46,333 bases of DNA from assembly GCA_025352325.1 (NCBI GenBank), contig JANXTR010000002.1:1-46333 (forward strand). The letters run 5' to 3'. The notes under the pieces were generated by a model. The model was not told where the DNA came from. It worked only from the letters and a program-made list of their open reading frames with translations, and did not search any database. This document shows positions 34,304 to 39,932 of this stretch, one piece after another; the stretch's first letter is position 1; each line of letters begins with the position of its first letter. This stretch comes from Microbacteriaceae bacterium. GTDB taxonomy: Bacteria; Actinomycetota; Actinomycetes; Actinomycetales; Microbacteriaceae. The translations under genes were made by a program, and so were the position numbers.

Positions 34304-35407
34304 CTACCGCTCCCGCAGAGAGTTGTCCTGCGGGAAGACCCAACGCCGCTGCACAACGTAGCTGATGACGAACAGAAGAGTATCCGTCACGACCTTCGCC
34401 CACACGACGTGCCCCTCGAAGAGACGAGCGAGCAGAACGGACCCGACAGCGGACGCGGCGAGCTGCACGGCGGCGATAATGATGTACCGTCGCGTCGACT
34501 GCGCTATGCGGGAGCCATCGTGGAAAACCAGGTTGCGGTTCAGTAGGTAGTTCACCGTCGCGCTCGCGAGACGGGCGACGATCACGGCGATTACGATCCC
34601 GGTCGCACCGTCTCGACCTCCGAAGAGCACATTGATCAGCAGTGCGTAAATCGCGAGGTCGACGCCCGAGCCGATCAATGAGGAGACTCCGAACCGTGCC
34701 ACCTGGGCGATGACCTGGGCGGAGTCGCGAATCGGACGGAAGTGGCTCTGCGTGTTCTTGACGTCGTGATAGACGGTGTGGATCGGCATTTCCTCCAACG
34801 GGCGTCGGCGGCGCAGGATCCTCAGCAGTGCGTTCATCTCGTAGTCGAAGCGCTCACCGCGGACATGCGCGAGGTCAGCGATTTCCTCGACGGGGAATCC
34901 GCGGAGGCCCGTCTGGGTATCCACGAGGAAGCGACCGCTCGTGATCCGAACCAGCATGCTGGTGAAGCGGTTACCGATACGGCTCCGCCAGGGTACTTCC
35001 GGCAGCCCGAAGTCACGTACTCCCAGCACCGTCGCGAGCCTTCCGTCATGTCGGTTGCTGATGAGACGTCGTGTAACCCCCACGATGTCCGGAATGAGGT
35101 GCTGCCCGTCGGAATCGGCAGTGACGACATCCCAAATGCTCGGATCCGCCTCGCAGCGCTCGAAAGCTGTCTTCAGCGCGCGGCCCTTTCCACGATTCAC
35201 ATCGTGAGTCAAGACCACGCAGCCGAGCGCCGCAGCACCGTCGAAGACATGGCGGTAGTCGAGTCCGGAGCCGTCATCCACGACGACGACCTGTCCGAAA
35301 CTGAGCGGAGCCAGTTCAGTGAGAAACCCGATGAGCTCGCTGGACGGTTGGTAGGAGGGAATGACGATCGCGACGTGGGCGAACGCGTCCATTGGGGCCT
35401 GGTCCAT
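34304..35407 (-). CDS. Fusion of a family 2 glycosyltransferase and a GtrA-like flippase domain
   Basis: 367 residues. Residues 1 to about 225 form a DPM1-like GT2: VAIVIPSYQPSSELI, VVVVDDGSGLDY, NRGKGRALKTAF, and the metal motif ADSDGQH. Residues about 238-360 form a GtrA domain of four helices with VARLASATVNYLLNRNLVF and a closing VISYVVQRRWVFP. GtrA and GtrB-type proteins are usually separate and cooperate to make and flip an undecaprenyl-phosphate hexose; here both are in one chain. ATG 35405-35407 has GGGAAC before it; Met6 is an alternative. An IS3-family element lies 7 bp upstream and separates the gene from its former promoter region. Confidence 0.85.
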   Translation of the reverse strand: MDQAPMDAFAHVAIVIPSYQPSSELIGFLTELAPLSFGQVVVVDDGSGLDYRHVFDGAAALGCVVLTHDVNRGKGRALKTAFERCEADPSIWDVVTADSDGQHLIPDIVGVTRRLISNRHDGRLATVLGVRDFGLPEVPWRSRIGNRFTSMLVRITSGRFLVDTQTGLRGFPVEEIADLAHVRGERFDYEMNALLRILRRRRPLEEMPIHTVYHDVKNTQSHFRPIRDSAQVIAQVARFGVSSLIGSGVDLAIYALLINVLFGGRDGATGIVIAVIVARLASATVNYLLNRNLVFHDGSRIAQSTRRYIIIAAVQLAASAVGSVLLARLFEGHVVWAKVVTDTLLFVISYVVQRRWVFPQDNSLRER

Positions 35408-35436
35408 AGTTCCCTGAATCGCCCTGGGTTTCGTTC

Positions 35437-36363
35437 CTAGGTTTTCTCTTGGGAAGCGGTCGCTTTCAAGAGTGATTCTGGATCAGCGTAGTAGTCGTGT
35501 TCGGCTTCGGTCGGGGTGAGGTAGTTGAGTTCGGAATGAAGACGTTGGTTGTTGAACCACCACACCCACTCCAGGGTTGCGAGCTCGACCTGCTCAACAG
35601 TGCGCCACGGCCCTCGTGCACGGATCAGCTCGGTCTTGTAGAGCGCGTTGATCGCCTCTGCCATCGCGTTGTCGTAGGAATCACCGACAGTGCCTGTTGA
35701 GGGAATGGCGCGGAGTTCCGCGATTCGGTCCGTGTAGACCAAAGCCATGTAGTTCGAACCGTGGTCGGAATGGTGGGTCAGACCGGTGAGGTCGCCGCCG
35801 GCGTCGAAGGCTGCCATGTCCAGTGCCTGCAGCGGCAAAATGTCGGCCTTCAGCGTCGCCGCCACGTTCCAGCCCACGATCCGGCGTGAGAACACATCAG
35901 TGACGAAAGCGACATAGGCGAAGCCTTGCCAGGTGCGCACGTAGGTCACGTCAACCACCCATAGCCGTCGCGGTGCGTCCGCACGGAAGTGTCGCTGCAC
36001 GAGGTCCGCGGGGCGACGTCCGGCCGGATCGGACTTTGTGGTGAACACTCGTTTCGAGCGTCGAACACCCCGCAAGCCCAGCGATCGCATGATCCGCCCG
36101 GTTTGATCCCGGCCGATCTCCCAGCCCTGCCGTTTGAGTAGTCGATGCATTTTCCGCACCCCGTAGACGCCATAGTTCTCGGCGTGCAGCCGAACTATCT
36201 CGCCGCTGAGCAGCTGATCTGACAGCGTTCTCGCAGACGCCGGACGGCTTCTCACCGCACGATATCCACGGGCTGTGACGAAACCTACCTCAGCTGCTCG
36301 CATGGTGCGGCAGACGAGCTCGACTCCGAAACGATCCTTCATCACGTCGATGAAGGTGATCAT
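35437..36363 (-). CDS. IS3-family transposase orfB, DDE catalytic part
   Basis: 308 residues. The N-terminus carries the HTH_21-like YGVYGVRKMHRLLKRQG, followed by an rve integrase core with Asp138 (WVVDVTYV), Asp200 (THHSDHGSNY) and Glu236 (DNAMAEAINALYKTELI); D200 and E236 are 35 residues apart, the DD(35)E spacing. It probably works as an OrfAB fusion made by -1 frameshifting from orfA, because the -1 frame upstream of this ATG continues open to the GTTTTTC stretch in the 3' part of orfA. The start also overlaps the orfA stop as ATGA, so separate translation is possible. All catalytic residues are intact. Confidence 0.93.
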   Translation of the reverse strand: MITFIDVMKDRFGVELVCRTMRAAEVGFVTARGYRAVRSRPASARTLSDQLLSGEIVRLHAENYGVYGVRKMHRLLKRQGWEIGRDQTGRIMRSLGLRGVRRSKRVFTTKSDPAGRRPADLVQRHFRADAPRRLWVVDVTYVRTWQGFAYVAFVTDVFSRRIVGWNVAATLKADILPLQALDMAAFDAGGDLTGLTHHSDHGSNYMALVYTDRIAELRAIPSTGTVGDSYDNAMAEAINALYKTELIRARGPWRTVEQVELATLEWVWWFNNQRLHSELNYLTPTEAEHDYYADPESLLKATASQEKT

Positions 36364-36689
36364 TTCGATGAGGTTCGGCCGAGCTCGGTGGCGAAAAACA
36401 CGCTCGCTGACCGGAGGATCTCATTCGCTTTCTCTAGCTCGGCGATCTGCTTTTTCAACCGTTTGATCTCGGCCTGCGCCTCGGAGGTCGTTCCTGGCTC
36501 GCGGCCGGCATAGATGTCTGCGCGCTTTTTCCACAACCGCAACGTCTCAGGAATGACCCCGAGCCGGCCAGCGACATGGCTAGCGGCAGCGAAATCGGAG
36601 GGGTGATCGGGTCGTGCCTCGGCAAGCATTCGCAGGGCACGCTCACGAAACTCAGCCGGGTAGGGGTTGGTCATGGTTCCATCTTCCAA
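36360..36689 (-). CDS. IS3-family transposase orfA, DNA-binding part
   Basis: 109 residues, starting at ATG 36687-36689 just inside the right inverted repeat. An HTH_8/InsE-type helix-turn-helix (EFRERALRMLAEA ... GVIPETLRLWKKRAD) is followed by a leucine-zipper-like coiled coil (EIKRLKKQIAELEKANEILRSAS) that mediates dimerisation. It ends SVFFATELGRTSSK, the usual end of IS3 OrfA. It binds the inverted repeats and, through frameshifting, forms the OrfAB transposase. Confidence 0.93.
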   Translation of the reverse strand: MEDGTMTNPYPAEFRERALRMLAEARPDHPSDFAAASHVAGRLGVIPETLRLWKKRADIYAGREPGTTSEAQAEIKRLKKQIAELEKANEILRSASVFFATELGRTSSK

Positions 36690-36723
36690 AAGGATCAGAC
36701 GGAACGAAACCCAGGGCGATTCA

Positions 36724-36854
36724 CCCTCAGCGACCTCGTGATGCCCGACTAAACTTTCAGGAGCCTCACGGCAACGGGAACGTCAGGACGCGCACTCGAA
36801 AAACACGGACCCATCCAAAGCTCCGCTCGACCACCTGCTGGTCCTACCGGGCCA
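36724..36854. other. Gene-free stretch between the IS and gtrA
   Basis: 131 bp without a credible gene. On the minus strand TTGCCG, 17 bp, TAGTCG could be the former promoter of the GT2-GtrA gene now cut off by the IS. A hairpin GACCA-CCTGC-TGGTC (36829-36843) lies just after the gtrA stop and may be a weak terminator. Confidence 0.35.
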
Positions 36855-37319
36855 TTACGCTTCTGCGTCCGGGGCATGCCTGTCGACGACGGCCGACGAT
36901 TCGCTCGCGGTTCCCCGCCTGAACGAGAAGTACTTGTGCCCGACGTAGCTGATGATCGTCGTGACCACCACCATGATTGCCTGCGCCAAGAGGGCAGGCA
37001 GGTGTCCGAGCTCGACGAGGAGCGGCAGACCGATCGTGTTCACGGCCAGGGACACCACGTAGACCGAGGCGAACCGAAGGAAGTCGAGCACCGGGTTGCC
37101 GCCCGTCTCGTGCGCGCGGAAGGTGACGCGCCGGTGCAGCACGAACGCCAGACTGACGCCCACGACGTAGGAGACGTAGAGGCTGCCCAGGTAGCCGATC
37201 TGCTGCCCGGCGGCCAGGTAAAGGGCTGCGAAGACCGCGTAACCGAACGCGGTGTTGATGCCGCCGACGACCAGGAAGCGGACGCGCTCGTCCTGGAACA
37301 GACGGCGCAGGGTTCTCAC
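36855..37319 (-). CDS. GtrA family membrane protein
   Basis: 154 residues from GTG 37317-37319. Four hydrophobic helices with the family pattern FLVVGGINTAFGYAVFAALY at the N-terminus, VGVSLAFVLHRRVTF after helix two and a closing VTTIISYVGHKYFSFR. GtrA proteins are thought to flip undecaprenyl-phosphate-linked hexoses for glycan decoration. Here no GT2 partner is directly adjacent, and the nearest is the GT2-GtrA fusion beyond the IS. The start is preceded by TAGTCT at 7 nt, which overlaps the stop of the upstream regulator gene, so it may have its own leaderless transcript. Confidence 0.87.
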   Translation of the reverse strand: MRTLRRLFQDERVRFLVVGGINTAFGYAVFAALYLAAGQQIGYLGSLYVSYVVGVSLAFVLHRRVTFRAHETGGNPVLDFLRFASVYVVSLAVNTIGLPLLVELGHLPALLAQAIMVVVTTIISYVGHKYFSFRRGTASESSAVVDRHAPDAEA

Positions 37320-37326
37320 CCGCTGG

Positions 37327-37332
37327 AGACTA
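37327..37332 (-). promoter_or_regulatory. Putative -10 box for leaderless gtrA transcript
   Basis: The minus strand reads TAGTCT, then 7 nt, then GTG 37319. It overlaps the end of the GlxA-type regulator gene. Confidence 0.38.
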
Positions 37333-38298
37333 TCCCGCCACCCGCTGGCCGAACGCGCGTCGGTAGTTGGTCGGCGTGGTCTGCAGCACCTTCAGGAAGT
37401 GGTGCCGCATCACGGCGGCCGCGCCGAACCCGCATCGCTGGGCGATCTGCTCGAGACCCTCGTCGGTCTGCTCGAGAAGCTGTTGGGCGCGCAGGATCCT
37501 CTGACGGTTGAGCCAGGCGGCGGGGGTGGTGCCCGACTCCGCGCGGAACTTGCGGGCGAAGGTGCGCGGGCTCATGAGAGCTCGGCGCGCCAGCTGGTCG
37601 ATGGTGAGGTCGTCGTCGAGATGCTCCAGCATCCACTCGGTCACGTTCGCCAGTGAGTCGGTGCGGCATCCGGGGATCGGCGACCCAATGTACTGTGACT
37701 GGCCGCCGTCGCGCTGCGGGGGCACCACCATGCGGCGCGCGATCACGTTCGTCGCCATGGCGCCGAGCTCGGTGCGCACGATGTGCAGCGCGGCGTCGAT
37801 GCCCGCGGCCGTCCCCGCGCTGGTGACGACCTTGTCGTCCTGAACGAACAGCACGTCGGCGTCGACCTCGATGCCCGGATGCCGCCGCCGCAGTCGATCG
37901 ACGTGCATCCAGTGCGTGGTGGCTCGACGTCCGTCGAGCACTCCGGCCTCGGCGAGAACGAAGGCTCCGCTGCACACACTGAGGACCCACGCCCCGCGGG
38001 CCACGGCATCCCGCACCACCTGCAGCACGCGTTCGTCTGTGCCCTCCTCGCCCCTGCCCCTGATGTGGTGGGCCGGGATCGCGATGAGATCCGCATCGGC
38101 GGCGACGCTCAGATCCTGTGCGATGAGCATGTCGTAGCCGAGGCTGGTGCGCACCGGGCCGGGAACGGCCGCGGCGATCGTGAAGTCGAACTGCGGACCG
38201 CCGCTGTCGCTGCGGTCGACGCCGAACACCTCGCAGACGACGCCGAACTCGAACGGGGCGACGCCGGGGAGGGCGACCAGGACGACCTTTTTGAGCAT
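37330..38298 (-). CDS. GlxA-type transcriptional regulator (DJ-1/PfpI domain plus AraC helix-turn-helix)
   Basis: 322 residues. The N-terminal DJ-1/PfpI-like domain (about 1-190) has the nucleophile-elbow sequence VLSVCSGAFVLAEAGVLDG with Cys109. The C-terminal AraC domain (about 215-315) has IDQLARRALMSPRTFARKFRAESGTTPAAWLN and then LEQIAQRCGFGAAAVMRHHF, both helix-turn-helices. GlxA-type proteins are activators or repressors of amidase, nitrile or choline-type catabolic genes, and the ligand is unknown here. GGAAGAAG precedes ATG 38298. It is divergent from galE across a 110-bp gap with an inverted repeat, so it may control itself and galE (inference). Confidence 0.88.
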   Translation of the reverse strand: MLKKVVLVALPGVAPFEFGVVCEVFGVDRSDSGGPQFDFTIAAAVPGPVRTSLGYDMLIAQDLSVAADADLIAIPAHHIRGRGEEGTDERVLQVVRDAVARGAWVLSVCSGAFVLAEAGVLDGRRATTHWMHVDRLRRRHPGIEVDADVLFVQDDKVVTSAGTAAGIDAALHIVRTELGAMATNVIARRMVVPPQRDGGQSQYIGSPIPGCRTDSLANVTEWMLEHLDDDLTIDQLARRALMSPRTFARKFRAESGTTPAAWLNRQRILRAQQLLEQTDEGLEQIAQRCGFGAAAVMRHHFLKVLQTTPTNYRRAFGQRVAG

Positions 38299-38310
38299 GC
38301 TTCTTCCTTC

Positions 38311-38383
38311 TGGCAGGAAATGTACGGAACATGTTGATCATGCCAGTCATGTCTGTCATTGGTTGAACATCGACTTCCTGCCA
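38311..38383. repeat. Inverted repeat TGGCAGGAA / TTCCTGCCA in the divergent gap
   Basis: Perfect 9-bp arms at 38311-38319 and 38375-38383. One arm abuts the ribosome site of the regulator gene, and the other lies 13 bp upstream of the galE -10. This is a good place for an operator that couples both promoters. Binding is not shown. Confidence 0.45.
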
Positions 38384-38396
38384 AACCCGCGCCCGA

Positions 38397-38402
38397 TAGA
38401 TT
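38397..38402 (+). promoter_or_regulatory. Putative -10 box for leaderless galE transcript
   Basis: TAGATT, then 6 nt, then ATG 38409, with no Shine-Dalgarno between them. Confidence 0.48.
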
Positions 38403-38408
38403 CGAGAC

Positions 38409-39374
38409 ATGATCTGGTTGGTGACCGGCGGGGCCGGCTATATCGGTGCGCACGTGGTGCGGGCCCTGCTCGACTCCGGACTCCGGGCGGTCGTGCTTGA
38501 TGACCTCTCGAGCGGCCATCGGGAGTTCGTGCCCGAGGGCGTCCCGTTCGTGCGCGGCAGCATCCTGGACGGCGCGCTGGTGATGGGCGCGCTTGAGGAT
38601 CACGAGGTGACGGGCGTCATCCATGTGGCCGGTTTCAAGTACGCGGGCGTCTCGGTGCAGCGCCCGCTGCACACCTACGAGCAGAACGTGACGGGAACGG
38701 CCGTGCTGCTCGGGGCGATGCAGGAGCGCGGCGTCGACCGCATCGTGTTCTCGTCGAGCGCGGCGGTCTTCGGGACGCCTGATGTCGACCTCGTCACCGA
38801 GGACACCCCCAAGAGCCCGCAGTCGCCCTACGGCGAGTCGAAGCTGATCGGAGAGTGGCTGCTGCGTGATCAGGGAATCGCGGTCGGCCTGCGGCACACC
38901 TCGCTGCGCTACTTCAACGTCGTCGGGTCCGGCGACCCCGCCGTCTCCGACACCAGCCCACACAACCTCTTCCCGCTCGTGTTCGACGCGCTCGTCGCCG
39001 GGAGGAACCCCCAGATCAACGGCGACGACTACCCGACACCCGACGGGACCAACGTGCGCGACTACATCCACGTCGCCGATTTGGCCGTCTCGCACGTCGC
39101 GGCCGCACGACGACTGGATGCCGGCGAGCCGATCGAGCCTGCATACAACCTGGGCAGCGGCGACGGGGTCTCCGTCGCGCAGATCATGTCGGCGATCGCG
39201 CGCGTCACCGGGATCGACTTCAAGCCGACGATCGCACCGCGTCGCCCGGGCGACCCGCCCCGCATCGTCGCGAGCGGGGAGTCCGCCGCCCGCGACCTCG
39301 ACTGGAGGATGCGACACACCCTCGACGACATGGTGGCGAGCGCCTGGGAGGCCCGGAAAGCCGCTGCCGTCTGA
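38409..39374 (+). CDS. galE: UDP-glucose 4-epimerase
   Basis: 321 residues. NAD-binding GGAGYIG (7-13), DDLSSGH, and HVAGFKYAGVSVQRP precede the catalytic Ser117 in FSSSAAVFG and Tyr141-x3-Lys145 in SPYGESK. TPDGTNVRDYIHVADLA (about 210-226) and YNLGSGDGVSV are typical of GalE. It interconverts UDP-glucose and UDP-galactose and could supply galactose to the surface polymer. It is monocistronic: divergent from the regulator gene, with whiB having its own promoter 28 bp after its stop. Confidence 0.92.
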   Translation: MIWLVTGGAGYIGAHVVRALLDSGLRAVVLDDLSSGHREFVPEGVPFVRGSILDGALVMGALEDHEVTGVIHVAGFKYAGVSVQRPLHTYEQNVTGTAVLLGAMQERGVDRIVFSSSAAVFGTPDVDLVTEDTPKSPQSPYGESKLIGEWLLRDQGIAVGLRHTSLRYFNVVGSGDPAVSDTSPHNLFPLVFDALVAGRNPQINGDDYPTPDGTNVRDYIHVADLAVSHVAAARRLDAGEPIEPAYNLGSGDGVSVAQIMSAIARVTGIDFKPTIAPRRPGDPPRIVASGESAARDLDWRMRHTLDDMVASAWEARKAAAV

Positions 39375-39402
39375 ACATATCGAAAGATTTAACATCCTCG
39401 AC

Positions 39403-39432
39403 TTGACGTGGGCATAACTACACCGGTGTAAT
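39403..39432 (+). promoter_or_regulatory. Putative promoter of whiB
   Basis: TTGACG (39403-39408) and TGTAAT (39427-39432) are separated by 18 bp. The palindrome CACCGGTG (39421-39428) overlaps the -10. It would give a leader of about 75 nt before ATG 39515. Confidence 0.5.
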
Positions 39433-39514
39433 TACCCCCAAGCACGGCGTTTCATCGGGGGATGAGGCGGAGAAGGTGCAAGAGGGCCCACAGCCCAAGA
39501 AGGAGTGGTCGGAC

Positions 39515-39856
39515 ATGACGCGCAACGAGTACCGCCCGTCAGTACCTGGCGACTGGTTCGTCGACCCGGTTCGCCTCGGCGTCCCCGGCCTGCGCCCTCA
39601 AGATGCGCGTCCCTCCGACACCGACCTCGAGAACCCGCTCGCCTGGCAGACCGACTCGCTGTGCGCGCAGACCGACCCCGAGGCGTTCTTCCCCGAGAAG
39701 GGCGGATCGACGCGCGACGCGAAGAAGATCTGCACCACCTGCGAGGTCAAGGCCCAGTGCCTCGAGTACGCCCTGCAGAACGACGAGCGCTTCGGCATCT
39801 GGGGCGGTCTCTCGGAGCGCGAGCGTCGCCGGCTGCGGAGAGCGCGAATCGCGTAG
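39515..39856 (+). CDS. whiB2: WhiB2/WhmD-type iron-sulfur transcriptional regulator
   Basis: 113 residues from ATG 39515, which follows AAGGAG; a GTG at 39476 is in frame but less well placed. The four cluster-binding cysteines are Cys50 (DSLCAQTDPEAFFPEKGGST), Cys73, Cys76 and Cys82 (ICTTCEVKAQC). They are followed by FGIWGGLSERERRRLRR, the WhiB turn and basic DNA-binding tail. The EAFFPEKGGSTRDAKKIC stretch is nearly the WhmD/WhiB2 consensus, the subfamily tied to cell division and septation. An N-terminal extension of about 45 residues is longer than in mycobacterial WhiB2. It lies just ahead of the glycosyltransferase/DUF5719 pair. Confidence 0.93.
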   Translation: MTRNEYRPSVPGDWFVDPVRLGVPGLRPQDARPSDTDLENPLAWQTDSLCAQTDPEAFFPEKGGSTRDAKKICTTCEVKAQCLEYALQNDERFGIWGGLSERERRRLRRARIA

Positions 39857-39919
39857 TTCTTCGTTCCTGCAAGTTTCGGCGACCTGCGTGTCCCTCCGTG
39901 CCAGTTGCTGAGCCACGCC

Positions 39920-39925
39920 TAGCCT
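39920..39925 (+). promoter_or_regulatory. Putative -10 box for leaderless GT2/DUF5719 transcript
   Basis: TAGCCT, then 7 nt, then ATG 39933. Confidence 0.42.
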
Positions 39926-39932
39926 CGGAACG

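Larger units (their letters stand above)
35415..36723 (-). mobile_element. Complete IS3-family insertion sequence
   Basis: 1309 bp bounded by perfect 23-bp inverted repeats (35415-35437 and 36701-36723), each beginning TGAATCGCCCTGGG from the outside. The flanks are CCC on both sides (35412-35414 and 36724-36726), consistent with a 3-bp target duplication, usual for IS3. Inside are two overlapping frames, a helix-turn-helix orfA and a DDE orfB. The left end abuts the GT2-GtrA gene. Intact ends and frames suggest a recent insertion. Confidence 0.9.

Noticed and set aside
39476-39514. GTG 39476 as the whiB start
   Set aside because: ATG 39515 has AAGGAG upstream at workable spacing, and the extra 13 residues have no family support, though this is not excluded.
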